This document shows positions 32,234-43,140 of a stretch of 64,000 nucleotides of DNA, piece by piece. The DNA is from Gerris lacustris (lineage: Eukaryota; Arthropoda; Insecta; Hemiptera; Gerridae). The DNA is taken from assembly GCA_951217055.1 (NCBI GenBank), contig OX578280.1, positions 8,039,271 to 8,103,270 of the forward strand. Direction: 5' to 3'. The notes under the pieces are model-generated. The model ran no database searches and was not told the origin of the DNA. It saw nothing but the letters and a program-made list of their open reading frames with translations. How positions within the stretch are numbered: position 1 is the stretch's first letter; each line of letters starts with the position of its first letter. The position numbers and the translations under genes were made by a program.

Positions 32234-33064
32234 TTTACTTTTCCTCACTACTAATAGTAGGAGAAGTACTGTTTTCACAAAAAAAAAAATTTTTTTCGAG
32301 ATTTCAACGGAATTATCCGTTTTAGGTGTTTTTAAGACCTCCTGACTGGTTTTCAGCATGACGTATGTATGTGTGTATGTGTGTTATCATCGTAGCGGCT
32401 AAGGTATTTAACCTAGAGAGTTGAAACTTAGCAAAAAAATCAGTCCTAACCTGCAGTTGTGCCGCCCGGAAAATCAACTTTTTCCGCCATCTTGAACCCA
32501 GTTTGCTGAGTCAGCAAAACTTTTAAAAAAATCGTAATAAATCGAAAATGGTCCTGATCAAGTTGAAATTTGGCTCGAATGTACCTCTCTGAATGACAAA
32601 CAAGCCCACCAAATTTCATTTTGATATTGGTCGCCATTTTGAAGTTATCAATTTTTGATTTTTTGAACTTTGACCGTTAATAATACTGAAAGTATAAATA
32701 GGTTTTTGACATATAGCATATCGTTGGAACCGGAAAAAATTAAGGAACAAATATAAAAAACCCCGATGAAATTCCATTAATTAGTTTAAAAGTTATAAGC
32801 GAATATAATTATTTATTAGTGCGATAATTTTTATGACGTCAAAGTTTGTTTACATCTGTCAAAATACCGCCAAACTTCAAATAATTTAATAAAATATAGG
32901 TATTAAAAATAAGGTTTTTTTTTTAAAGAATGATAATAAATCAGTTAGTTCAGAACGGTCACCCATCCAAGTACTTACCACGTCCAATGCTGCTTCCTCC
33001 TACTGCGAAGCAGCAAGAGAGGCCACTTTAGTGGTCTCTGATCCCCCCGATTTTTTTTTCTCTA
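32234..33064 (-). mobile_element. Family G element, copy 1, with 5S rRNA-derived segment
   Basis: About 830 bp shared with 40187-40979 at roughly 90% identity. One end has a hairpin (TACTTTTCC ... GGAGAAGTA), a GTATGTATGTGTGTATGTG block and TTGAAATTTGGCTCGAATG. The other end, best read on the minus strand, has a 5S-like segment. No protein. The layout suggests a 5S-promoted SINE (SINE3-like), reading right to left. Confidence 0.7.
32956..32995 (-). rRNA. 5S rRNA-derived fragment inside family G
   Basis: The minus strand contains AAGCAGCATTGGACGTGG followed by TAAGTACTTGGATGGGTGAC, matching the part of animal 5S rRNA that includes the internal promoter C-box (GTACTTGGATGGGTGACC). Only about 40 bp is 5S-like, and the flanks are not, so this is a derived promoter piece and not a functional 5S gene. 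Confidence 0.75.
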
Positions 33065-33514
33065 CGACCAATTTATCCTTGAGATCGGTGGTATCTTATT
33101 GATAAATCTGCTCGTTGTTAAGGGTTTTCTACGTTATTCAATATAGTAGTACAATTAACAGAAAAGCATGCAACATATACGAAGAATTTGGTTAGTATTA
33201 TATTATCGGTATATTTCTTTAAACTCGTATCTAGGAGATTGCAGATATTAGCTGTTTCTTCCTAAATTTATTTTATTTTCTGTTGTGATAAATGGAAGTA
33301 ACATTATTTTAAATTTGTTTTGTAAATTGAAAATGCGTGGGTTTTCAGACTCGAAAAATATTGTGACTATCAATACTGGTCCGTAAACAAACGCCTGAGC
33401 CAGCCCTTAATGTGCATTATATACCTACGTTAGGAGAAAAAAAAGTTAAAAACAAGCCCAAATTGGAAAATAGAATTTTAACACTCACAAGTACAATTAT
33501 TTCTTCTCATATAT
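33065..33514. other. Interval without recognised gene
   Basis: AT-rich; no shared family noticed. Confidence 0.4.
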
Positions 33515-34110
33515 TTTTACTTTCTCATATAAAGAGAAAGTATTGTGATGGCGCGAAAATTCGATTTTGAGATTTTGACGGATTTACACGTTTTGAGGTC
33601 CCCTGAGTCCAAAAAAGTGGTTTTTAAAAAAATGTCTGTTTGTCGTCTGTGCAGACGCCTGGAATCTAAACTACTGGGCCGATTTTGACGAAATCTGCGG
33701 CATACATGTTCAGAAAAATCATACCCCGAGGCGAAATCGAGAAATGAATTTTTGCTCCAAATTTAGAGGCGCTGACCCCCAAAAACTTTGAAAAAAAATA
33801 TTTCTTGAAAACGGTTCCGACTATTTTGATTAAAAAATTCTAAAATGTAGTACATTTAAATACGAATCTAACGATATAAACCGTTTTCCCGGGAAAAATC
33901 TAGTTCCGGAGAAAATAGCTTAAAACGCTGTCGAAGAGAGCCCGGGTTCGATTCCTCGCCCTGGAGAAGTTATTTTTATGATAAATCTTGATGAAATGTT
34001 CAATAATAATTAAATTTACATACGAAAACTAATAAATGGAAAACACTGGGCTATGTAATTATGAACTTGTATATGAGAAAGTTTGTCTGAGTTGTCTCGG
34101 ACCGATTTTT
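33515..34110 (+). mobile_element. Family F element, copy 2, with B-box
   Basis: Starts TTTACTTTCTCATATAAAG with the hairpin TACTTTCTC/GAGAAAGTA, then GATGGCGCGAAAATTCG, GAGGTCCCCTGAGTCC, ATGTCTGTTTGTCGTCTG and GATTTTGACGAAATCTGC. B-box GGTTCGATTCC at 33945-33955. Family E follows after about 90 bp, as in other places. Confidence 0.8.
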
Positions 34111-34198
34111 TTTTAATTTTACAATTTTCCCACAATTATTATTTAGATCTAATTTGCATTTGAGGAGAAATTATATTAATTTCCTTTTAGGATTTCGT

Positions 34199-34640
34199 TG
34201 GTAAAACCAAAAAAAAGAAACCCTTATATAGTTTCGTTCCTGTGTCTGTCTGTCTGTCACTCTGTACGGTTCCAATGGAGAAAAAGAATTGAATCAAAAG
34301 ATATTAAAATATGAAACTTTCCAGTATTTAAGATCGTTTTGACGCGCACACAGGAAAAATATAGCGAACTCAAAATTATCAGCTGTTGAAATCCAAAATG
34401 GTGGATAATTCATGTCACGCGAAAAAAATATTTTTTTAAAAAATGTTGAGTGGGATATCAAATGAAAGGTATTAAAGAGTAGATTACAAAAATATATAAC
34501 ACTTGTGGAAATTGTTTAACTTTCCGCGCTAATTTGTCAAAAAAATCAACATTTTGCATCCCCCCCCCCCCTTATACTAATTTCATGTTCACAATACAAA
34601 CGAAACCCTTTTTACGTGAGACTTCATGCACAACCAATTT
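34199..34640 (+). mobile_element. Family E element, copy 2, with intact tail
   Basis: AGGATTTCGTTGGTAAAACC to CAAACGAAACCCT (34609), then the contiguous tail ACGTGAGACTTCATGCAC. GTCTGTCTGTC block and poly-C run at 34560. A useful reference for the uninterrupted junction. Confidence 0.85.
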
Positions 34641-34928
34641 TTTTTTTTTTTTTTAAAGAAAGTAATAAAACAAGTGTACACTTTGAAAAAGAGAAAGTTT
34701 TAGGTGTAATCACCTTTTACATGGTTTTTTAAAATGATAAGATCAGATAAAAAAATGATAATGTGATGCTGTATGTTCAATGTCATTTTAATAATGCCCG
34801 ATGTAGTCAAACTACATAGAGCAAGCCCAGAGTTTACTTGATCCGGCCACTACCATGTAATTAAATCTTACCTTTTAGATTCGGTACATTTGTTTAAAAT
34901 CCTCATTATCAATGTTTTTATTATTATT

Positions 34929-35720
34929 ACTGGTCTTATATTACTTTGCTTTGTAAGTTTCATCGCACTTTTCCGTTTTCCCAATTTTGAACCACTTCCC
35001 GTGATTCAATCTTCCCCAAATTTTGCACATAGATACAACTAAGGTGAAGAATACAGAAACCAAAAAAAATAAAAACAAAAACAAAATGGCGTCAAATTTA
35101 TTTGCTTTTTAAGTTTCATCGCACACCTATTACCCCAATTTTGAACCACTTACCGTCATTCAATCTTCCCCAAATTTTGCACATAGATACAACTAAGGTG
35201 AAGAATACAGAAACCAAAAAAAAACAAAAAATAAAAACAAAATGGCGTCAAATTTATTTGCTTTTTAAGTTTTATCGCACACCTATAACCCCAATTTTGA
35301 ACCACTTACCGTCATTCAATCTTCCCCAAATTTTGCACATAGATACAACTAAGGTGAAGAATACAGAAACCAAAAAAACCAAAAATAGAAACAAAATGGC
35401 GTCAAATTGATTTGCTTTTTAAGTTTCATCGCACACCTATAACCCCAATTTTGAACCACTTACCGTCATTCAATCTTCCCCAAATTTTGCACATAGATAC
35501 AACTAAGGCGAAGAATACAGAAACCAAAAAAACAAAAAATAAAAACAAAATGGCGTCAAATTTATTTGCTTTTTAAGTTTCATCGCACACCTATTACCCC
35601 AAATTTTGCACATAGATACAACTAAAGTGAAGAATACAGAAACCAAAAAAAAAAAGAAAAAAAAAAGAGGTTGAAAATAAGACCAGTTTTGAAAAATGGA
35701 ATTTTTATATTAATTATTTC
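34929..35720 (+). mobile_element. Family A element, copy 3 (five tandem units)
   Basis: ACTGGTCTTAT at 34929 and ATAAGACCAGT at 35677-35687. Five units, of which the last is shortened by a deletion joining TTACCCCAA to ATTTTGCACAT. A 102-codon plus-strand frame spans two units because the repeat period is a multiple of three there; it is not a gene. Confidence 0.85.
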
Positions 35721-35970
35721 CCAGGAAAATAGATATTATTGATAACCTTTTTTTTTTTTTAAAAAAAAAGAGAAAATTAATAATTTTTTACTCTGAAATT
35801 ATGAAAAAGAAACATTCCTTTATCATACTTTAATATTTTCTTTTTAGATTTACATTACATCATGATAGTTTTTTTTTTTTTTTAAATTCCATTCTAGAAA
35901 TTCAAGAATTCATCTTGTTGCTCACTTGTTTTATTATCTAAACACATTACCTCCTTTTAAACTATTTACG

Positions 35971-35975
<5 letters not shown>

Positions 35976-36042
<67 letters not shown>
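35976..36042. repeat. (TA)n microsatellite
   Basis: Pure TA for about 67 bp. Confidence 0.97.
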
Positions 36043-36045
<3 letters not shown>

Positions 36046-36885
36046 TGTTTCTTCAGTCCCAGTTTTATTTTTTTTTTTATTATTATACTCGTTCAACAGT
36101 ATTCCGGTCGTAAATTTATTCCGGCCATTCCGTTCCGTCATCGCCCTTTCTACCGGTACAGATTTGTTCAAAAACCGGTATAACCGTGCCCCCGCTCCTC
36201 TCTATAAGCTTCTGGCTTGGAAATTTTTATATTATATTATTTTACGATCCACGTGTTTTAAATTGTGAAGTCCTTCTTTTATTTTATTAGCTGCGACGAT
36301 GTTTTTATTGAAAACTTTTTTTTTTTCTTTTTTTTTCTTTTTTTTATTGTTGTTTGTATTTTAATGTAGACATTTTTTTGCTGTTGTTGTTGTCTTTTCA
36401 ATGTAATAAAATGAAAACTTAAAGCATCTAACTCTTAGAATCAATGCGTAAATATAATTATTAATTGGACAATTCTGTTGTCCTGTCGATGTCAAAGAAC
36501 AATTTATGTTACTTGTTCTGCTCCTCTGTTTTTCCCTTACATTGAAGGGAACAAGTAATTGCGTTAAATGGATTAATGGCGAACATTTTTAAAGCTTGGA
36601 TTTCGTTTTGTCTTCTCTTTATTTTGTATACTATGAATTCTTGATGACATTTATATGTTTGACTTTATTTTTTTATAACTATATTATTATATTTTATATT
36701 ATATAAGAATTTATGTGTATGTCTGTTGATTTTAGTGGATATTATTTTTTTTTTTTTTATTTATAAATATTTTTTAAGTTTGAAAGAAAAATATTTTTAG
36801 TTTATGATCATTTTTAAATAATCTCAAATTTTTAAATGTCTATATAAATTAATGGAGAAATATGTATTATTCAATTTTTTTTTTT
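36043..36885. other. AT-rich interval, no gene
   Basis: T-rich runs at 36300-36360 and 36746-36759. No shared family or coding frame recognised. Confidence 0.45.
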
Positions 36886-37070
36886 GCGAACCAACATATC
36901 TTTAACTACTTGTCCGATTTTAATGAAATTTGGATAGTAGGTCATAATTAGCCCATTGTTGGTATCTTCAAAAGTTATTGTCTGATTTTTATAAAATTTG
37001 GATGGATTGTCAAAAATAGCCCCAGAATAATTTCAACCGTTGTCTGCGCTTTGTAAATTTGATTAAAATT
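36886..37070 (+). mobile_element. Family B internal fragment
   Basis: TTGCGAACCAACATATCTTT, GATTTTAATGAAATTTGGAT and GCCCATTGTTGG, then a jump over ~70 bp of the family to ATCTTCAAAAGTTATTG and AGCCCCAGAATAATTTC. Confidence 0.75.
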
Positions 37071-37105
37071 ATATTTGAAAAAATTAATTATATATTTGTA
37101 TAGAT

Positions 37106-37471
37106 ACACAATTTGCGAGAGACACCAAGGGATGTGTACCATAGCAACTGTTCCAACATCAGACATAACGTCATTAAGATGTTGGCTCGGCATTACGCCA
37201 TGTCCTGCATCGTTTCGTCGCGTCCGACTCATCAGGGGCCCGACGATGCCCGCTCGTCTCTGATAAGTCCTATATCTGATCTTCTTGATATAGTATAGGT
37301 CCAGAGTTGGGTGGGCATCGTCGGGCCCCTGATGAGTCGGACGCGACGAAACGATGCAGGACATAGCGTAATGCCGAGCCAACATCTTAATGACGTTATG
37401 TCTGATGTTGGAACAGTTGCTATGAATCACGCTTGCGTGGCACATCCCTTGGTGTCTCTCGCAAATTGTGT
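37106..37471. mobile_element. Palindromic element P, copy 1
   Basis: Arms of ~150-165 bp: ACACAATTTGCGAGAGACAC and CAAGGGATGTG at the left are mirrored at the right by CACATCCCTTGGTGTCTCTC and GCAAATTGTGT. The arms differ mainly by an indel of ~15 bp containing CACGCAAGCGTG. The centre holds AGTCCTATATCTGATCTTC. Open frames on both strands merely reflect the palindrome. Second copy at 61411-61759. Confidence 0.85.
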
Positions 37472-37969
37472 AGCCTATTGCAGTGTGCAAAAACACGGTA
37501 TTACTCTGCTGATTTGTATAGATGTTTACAGCTTTTTACAGAATTGTTGCATAGTATATTATACAATAAAAGGCACATAATGTCGAATTAATACAAATAT
37601 TTTAGATTTTTAATTAATATCTTATATAGTGCAAGTAAAACACATTAATTGTCTTCGATTCAAATATTTTCCTAAATTTCAATAGTAGGTAGAATAAATT
37701 AAATGCTTTATATTGCACCGAAATTTGAATGTTAAATGTATTTTTTTTAAATTTTTATTGCACCTAAATTTAAATTACTAAAGAAATGACTAAATTTAAA
37801 TTCTAGTCGCAAATAGAAAAAATAAAATTTCCGACATTTTGCTGTATTTGACACAATATTTCAAGGTGACTCAGACTTTCAGTTTTAATGTTCTTATAAT
37901 GTGCAAGCATTACTCTAGTAACATAATTTATGATTTTTGATTGCGAACGATCATGAAACATTATAATAA
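37472..37969. other. AT-rich interval, no gene
   Basis: Begins with a phrase (GCCTATTGCAGTGTGCAAA) that also follows copy 2 of element P, so the family may extend to about 37500. Otherwise unrecognised. Confidence 0.45.
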
Positions 37970-38818
37970 AAAATAGACTGCCAATTGGTGTGGCACATGG
38001 GTCATTTTCAAAAAAAAGTGACACTTTCACTGTCCGCGAGTTAAAAAAAAAATTACTTGCACTTCTCATAATTAGAAAATCTACAACCCCCAAACTACAA
38101 ATTAAATTCGTCATTTCGGTGTGGTCAGATTCTTGAATATCCTTTTTAGGGAGGAGATATTTAATTGTATGTATATCTAAAAGGTCACAATAGTTACGTC
38201 TCAGCCCCTTTTAACCTTAGTTCTCATGCTCATAAATGTTCCAAAAGGGCATAAAGGTTTGCTCAGAATTGTCGAAAGTGTCACTTTTTTTTGAAAATGA
38301 CCCACATAGCTTCCTCGCATCCTATCACGTACTTTATTGATTTTATGCTTTTACAAGCCATTTTTGTCTAATTTGTTTCTTTCCCCCGTTTTTTTAATAT
38401 GTAGAAATTGTTTTGATTTCTTAAATGAATTAAAGTATCAATTTAGCAAAAGTTAAAGAGTGCAGATGGTTCAAATTAATCTGGGGCTATCTGAGGGTTA
38501 CTTTCGATAAACTATAAAAGTTTCATACAAAGTTTCATGCACATGTGGAAGAGAAACAAATGAGCGCAGAAGGTTGAAACTTATATGGGACCGGGTTAAT
38601 CATGACCTACCATCCAAATTTCATTAAAATCGGACTTGTAGTTTTTAAGATATGATGGTTCGCAATAATAGAGCGACAGACAGACACGGAAACAAAAATG
38701 TTCCCTGATGTCTAAAACGGATTTCTGTCTTGGAATTTTTGAAATCGGAGACCTAAAAATGTTTCATTCTTCAAAACGATCACATAGCTTCCGTTACCTT
38801 CGGTAAGCTCGGAAGCAA
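37970..38818 (-). mobile_element. Family B element, reverse, carrying a nested MITE
   Basis: Reverse copy from AGACTGCCAATTGGTGTGGC to TTCGGTAAGCTCGGAAGC. The copy is cut after GTGGCACAT by the 305-bp element below and resumes with ACATAGCTTCCTCGC. Otherwise close to consensus. Confidence 0.85.
37999..38303. mobile_element. 305-bp MITE with perfect 30-bp inverted ends and ACAT duplication
   Basis: GGGTCATTTTCAAAAAAAAG then TGACACTTTC (37999-38028) is mirrored without mismatch at 38274-38303. ACAT occurs at 37995-37998 and 38304-38307; removing the element and one ACAT restores the family B sequence GTGGCACATAGCTTCC. This gives a fully resolved insertion. I do not recognise the superfamily. 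Confidence 0.92.
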
Positions 38819-38984
38819 AATTTTAGTGACAGACTTTAAGCCAAGATATTATGATTTAAAGTGTATTGTATATAGAGAAATAAATTACATATTTTAATAA
38901 TATGTTTGTTTATTCCGCAAATGGTTATTTTTTACTAGTTTGAATAAAATAAAATTAAAAACAAGATCTATAATTATTGTAATA

Positions 38985-39735
38985 GCTGTATTATTTTACT
39001 ACGTTTTTATTAGCTTGCTTTCTTGTTTGTTTGTTTGTTTGTCCAGTACTAATCTTGCAATCGATTTTTAACTAACTTCCCGAGTAGCTAAACATTTGAA
39101 ACTTTTAGAATAGCTCAGAACACGATGACAATGCATTGTTTTAATACTTTTAGCCATCTTTCAGCAGAATTTAATTAGTTTTCAGCAAATATTGCTGTAT
39201 GGAAAGTTAGTTCGGATAAAATCCGCAAGTTATTTTCTTTGTTTGACATATCCCATAGTATTTACAATCTTCATTTTGACGGGTTTCAAATTTGTGATTT
39301 TTTAATAAGAGGTAAACATTGAATGACAGCGAAAAGTATACAAAGAAATAAATTAATTTACGTGTGACACCCAGGTTTGTTTACACTTGTGTCCTAGGTA
39401 TAGGTTTAATTTTTCTGCATCTGTACTTCTTTATTTGTACACAGTTTTCTTCTCTTACTGTCCCTTTACAGGGGCATATCAATGGCACGGTTTAGATGCG
39501 GTGTACAAAGATTTGTCCTTTTATAGGTTTAAGATCAGCTCTCTAGATGGTTGTCATTATTATGTGAAGTAAATCAATTCGGAACTAAGTTTTTTTTTTT
39601 TTTTTTTCACTAACATTATATATAACAATGACTATTATATTATCAACATTACAAATGATTCAACAGAAAATTTTAAAACGTAGTATATAAAAAGTTCTTT
39701 TTATCTTGAAATTATTAATACCTATATTTTATTTA
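38985..39735 (+). repeat. Family J, forward copy
   Basis: CGTTTTTATTAGCTTGC, a (GTTT)n tract, CATCTTTCAGCAGAATTTAA, TTTGTCCTTTTATAGG and the AACATTATATATAACAATG end. Matches 43425-44085 in reverse. A ~110-bp block at 39345-39470 with a pyrimidine tract is absent from the other copy. Confidence 0.75.
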
Positions 39736-40186
39736 ATTATTTTCTTATCCAATAATAATATTAACAGTTATACATTATAATTTTAATTAAAAAAAAATAA
39801 AATAAAATGTTTCTAGTAAAGAATAATTTCTTTTAAATAAGTCTAATTCAGGTTCAAATATAAATGAAGAAGGAATGAAATGACGATAGTTATAAAAATG
39901 ACACGTTTCTGTTTGGAGGCATTTACTATACGGGCCATCGAGCCCGAGTTATTTCAGATCGGAATCAGTTTATCCGCTCCGCTGAGCTTTCCTTTCAAAT
40001 CAGCCTAATTGAATTATTTGGAACCCGAGTTGGAAAAAAGCAAGAAATTAAATGAAATCGGGTTGGTTTAGTTATGATAAAAAAAACCAGGTAACATTCT
40101 GTATTTATCTAACTTAACTCAAGTAGTTCTTATAACTTCTTCTTAGATGTGCTTTTTTCTCATTTATTTATTCTTTTAACTACTGT
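39736..40186. other. Interval without recognised gene
   Basis: AT-rich apart from a short GC-richer block at 39930-40030 containing CGGGCCATCGAGCCCG, a small hairpin. Confidence 0.4.
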
Positions 40187-40979
40187 TTTTACTTTTCCTC
40201 ACTGCTAATAGTAGGAAAAGTATTGTTTTCACCAAAACATTTTTTTTCGAGATTTCAACGGAATTATCCGTTTTAGGTGTTTTTAAGACCTCCTGAGTGG
40301 TTTTCAGCATGACGTATGTGTGTGTGTGTGTATGTGTGTTATCATCGTAGCGCCCAAGGTATTTAACCTAGAGAGTTGAAACTTTGCAGAAAAATCAGTC
40401 CTAACCTGTAGTTGTGCCGCCCGGAAAATCAACTTTTTCCGCCATCTTGAACCCAGTTTGCTGAGTCAGAAAAAATTAAAAAAAATCGTAATAAATCGAA
40501 AACGGTCCTGATCGAGTTGAAATTTGGCTCGAATGTACCTCTGTATGACAAACAAGCCCACTAAATTTCATTTTGATTTTGGCCGCCATTTTGAAGTTAT
40601 AAATTTTTGAACTTTTAAACTTTGACGGTTAATAATACTGAAATTACATATAGGTTTTTGACTTATAGCATATCGTTGGAAACGGAAAAAATTAAGGAAC
40701 AAATATAAAAAAACCCGATGAAATTCTATTTATTAGTTTAAAAGTTATAAGCGAATATAATTATTTATTAGTGCGACAATTTTGATGACGTCAAAGTTAG
40801 TTTACACCTGCCAAAATACCGCCAAACTTCAAATAATTAAATAAAATGTAGCTATTAAAAATAAGGTTATTTTTGAAGAATGATAATAAAGCAGTTAGTT
40901 CAGAACGGCACCCATCCAAGTACTGACCACGTCCAATGCTGCTTCCTCCTGTTACTAGGTACCCCGGAACCGATTTTTT
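40187..40979 (-). mobile_element. Family G element, copy 2
   Basis: Same layout as copy 1: hairpin TACTTTTCC ... GGAAAAGTA, (GT)n-rich block at 40316-40340, TTGAAATTTGGCTCGAATG and the 5S-derived end followed by a poly-T run at 40976-40988. Confidence 0.75.
40906..40944 (-). rRNA. 5S rRNA-derived fragment inside family G, copy 2
   Basis: Minus strand: AAGCAGCATTGGACGTGG then TCAGTACTTGGATGGGTG, one base shorter than copy 1 near GGGTG(A)CCG. Not a functional 5S gene. Confidence 0.75.
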
Positions 40980-41021
40980 TTTTTTTTTACTATTTAAATT
41001 CCTTGTTTTTGATTTTTGCTT

Positions 41022-41125
41022 CCGAGCTTATACTGAAGGCAACGGAAGTTATGTGATTGAAGAACGAAAATATTTTATGTCTCCGATTTCAAAAATTCCA
41101 AGACATATGGGAACATTTTTGGTAG
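41022..41125 (+). mobile_element. Family B 5' fragment
   Basis: TGCTTCCGAGCTTATACTG, ATTTCAAAAATTCCAAGAC, then a deletion to GGGAACATTTTTGG and loss of homology. Confidence 0.75.
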
Positions 41126-41514
41126 ATGATTAAGCATGCCCGTTATGTAATTATGCTTTTGACATTTTCATGTTTAGGCTATGGAACAACTCCCTCGTTC
41201 TTTATTCTCCCTTGGCTTCCTCATTATAATTGTTACCCGGAATGCTTTTTTGAACTCTCTGCTTGATTCTTGGTGTTGATTGATTTAAACTTAATATTTT
41301 TGTATGGTATTGCTCACGAGCTTACCGGAGGTAACGGAAGCTATGTTATCGTTCCGAAGAACGAAAAAAATTTAGGTCAATTTGAAAAATTCCTAGACAG
41401 AAATCCGTTTCAGATATGAGGGAACATTTTTGGTTCCATGTCGGTCTGTCGTTCAATTGTAGCGAACCACCATAACTTAAAAACTACAAGTCCGATTTTA
41501 ATGGAGATTTTATT

Positions 41515-41980
41515 ATTAATTTTTAATTTTAACTGGCCAAGCAGGGTGCCTCCCTACCCCAACCTCAACGACGTATCACATTTAGCCAGGCAAAAGCCGA
41601 AATAGTGTTGAACGGATAGTGAAAACCCTAAGCGAAGAGAAGGCATCAGGAAAAACGTGGCAATGCCTTTTAACGAATGAGATACCAGCTTCGTTACCCA
41701 GGGGAGTGTTCACTGCAAACTTCAGAATGGCCACTGGCCATGACTACTTACAAAACCACCTGCATAAAATAGGCATAAAGGAATACAGTAGCTGCCCTCT
41801 ATGTGAGACTGGGATAATGGACGAAGACCACATCGTCTTGGATTGCCAAACACTTCAAAACTACAGACAACAAAGCAGCAGCGACAAATGGTCCAGCAAG
41901 GCTGCAATATATTGGGCTGCCAGGAAGGAGATTAACAAGATTCCTCCGAATCCGGCGTAGGAAAAAAAAACAAAAAAAGA
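41515..41980 (+). mobile_element. 5'-truncated non-LTR retrotransposon fragment with A-rich tail
   Basis: Coding sequence for a retrotransposon C-terminus ends at 41960, followed directly by A-rich GGAAAAAAAAACAAAAAAAG. No clear target duplication. Confidence 0.75.
41619..41960 (+). pseudogene. C-terminal part of a non-LTR retrotransposon polyprotein
   Basis: 113 codons ending at a TAG. SLPRGVFTANFRMATGHDYL is the typical segment before the zinc knuckle of RNase H-bearing elements. The knuckle is C-x2-C-x8-H-x4-C (Cys59, Cys62, His71, Cys76), followed by a WAARKEI tail. Upstream the same frame is open for some 30 codons before a stop near 41580, and reverse transcriptase is absent. The Met at the start is internal, so no functional start is implied. 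Confidence 0.75.
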
Positions 41981-42164
41981 ACAACATTTATTTACACCTA
42001 TAGCTTTGAAAGTACTGATGTGATTTGTATCAAACTTTTATAGTTTATCGAAAGTAGCGTGCAGTAGCCCTACATTAATTTGAAAACGACACCAATATGC
42101 GTTTCAAGAAAGGACACCAAAAAATTACATGAAAATGTCTCACTGTCTTGCAGACTCGTATGCA

Positions 42165-42743
42165 AGCATTTCATCCTTTTTTTCTGCGACCTCAAGAAAA
42201 GGTCCCTGGTTCGATCCTTCGGGGAGTCACAATGTTTTTTATCGGTAATAACAACATGATAAATTAAATGTTTTCAGAAAATTATCATGGCCCCACTATA
42301 AGGTATTAACATGAATTATTCCATATTTTTAGGACTTGCCCTGATAGGGAGGAACGGGGGGGGGGGGGGGGGGAGGTACATTTTTTTAGTGAAATTTTGG
42401 AGCTAAAAACGCAATTTTGATGGTAAAAAGCGCAGTAGTCATAAAAAGCTATTTATATTTGTAATCTACTCTTCAGTAGCTTTCATTTGATACCCATCTC
42501 AAAAATTAAAAAAAATATGAAAATTAGAGGTTTGCTCATTTTTGCGTTCTGCGCATGCGCATATTAAATGTTAGCCTCCTCTATATTTTTCCTGTGGTTG
42601 GGTCAAAGAGTTACACCAGTGTTTCAAATTTCATCAATTTAGCTTACGGTTCGGGTCCAATGAATCAAAGAGCGACGGACGGACGGACGGACACATCACC
42701 CTCGGCATAAGGGTTTTGAGAAGTTTCTACAAAACCCTAAAAA
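42165..42743 (-). mobile_element. Family D element, copy 2, reverse
   Basis: Right end TCTACAAAACCCTAAAAA with GACGGACGGACGGAC microsatellite and GCATAAGGGTTTTGAG hairpin. Near 42208-42222 it has CCCTGGTTCGATCCTTCGGG, the counterpart of the T-arm-like segment of copy 1. Poly-G run at 42357-42373. Confidence 0.75.
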
Positions 42744-42849
42744 GATAAGAGATTACAAATCTAAATAATTACCAAAAATTGATCCATTTATTTATTTATT
42801 AAAAATCACAAAAGTTCAACATGCCCAAATATTCTTGTTCTTTTACTTA

Positions 42850-43140
42850 CTACCACATGGAAACGGTGATTTCAAAAAGTTTTGAGTTCAAGGTTACAAC
42901 AGCAAATTTTTGATTTTGTATTGAAACTGTTTTGAAAAAAAATGGCATGGAAACTTGTGCAGTAGGCATGAACAGAGATATGCTAACCTGACTTAACTAT
43001 AACCAGTCTGGGATTTTATAGTTTTCAAAATTGTTGTGAAAACTGTTTTAGAAACTCCTCATGGAAATACGTTCGTTTTAAAACCAAAACAGTTTTCAAA
43101 AAGGTTTTGAAAACTCAACTGGTGAGAATGTGGAGCATAG
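42850..43140 (+). repeat. Family K, copy 1
   Basis: Repeated AAAAC(A/T)GTTTT(G/C)AAA phrases (AACCAAAACAGTTTTCAAAA, GAAACTGTTTTGAAAA) around CATGGAAACxGTGATTTC. Related in reverse to 49900-50105. Confidence 0.6.

Larger units (their letters stand above)
41308..42080 (+). mobile_element. Family B element carrying a retrotransposon tail
   Basis: Front (CGAGCTTACCGGAGGTAACG to GATTTTAATGGAGATTT, to about 41512) and back (ATTTATTTACACCTATAGC, from about 41978) are separated by a non-LTR fragment. About 100 bp of the family between these points is missing, so the insertion came with a target deletion or a later loss. Confidence 0.8.

Noticed and set aside
32956..32995. Genuine 5S rRNA gene
   Set aside because: Only about 40 of ~120 bp match and two copies share the same non-5S flanks, so it is a repeat-derived piece.
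36975..37496. 173-codon minus-strand frame and overlapping plus-strand frames
   Set aside because: They lie in palindromic element P, where each strand mirrors the other, and no domain is recognisable.
39387..39572. Possible terminal exon after a pyrimidine tract and CAG (GAYQWHGLDAVYKDLS...)
   Set aside because: The coding part lies in repeat family J, and the reverse copy at 43425 does not keep the frame or the splice-like context.
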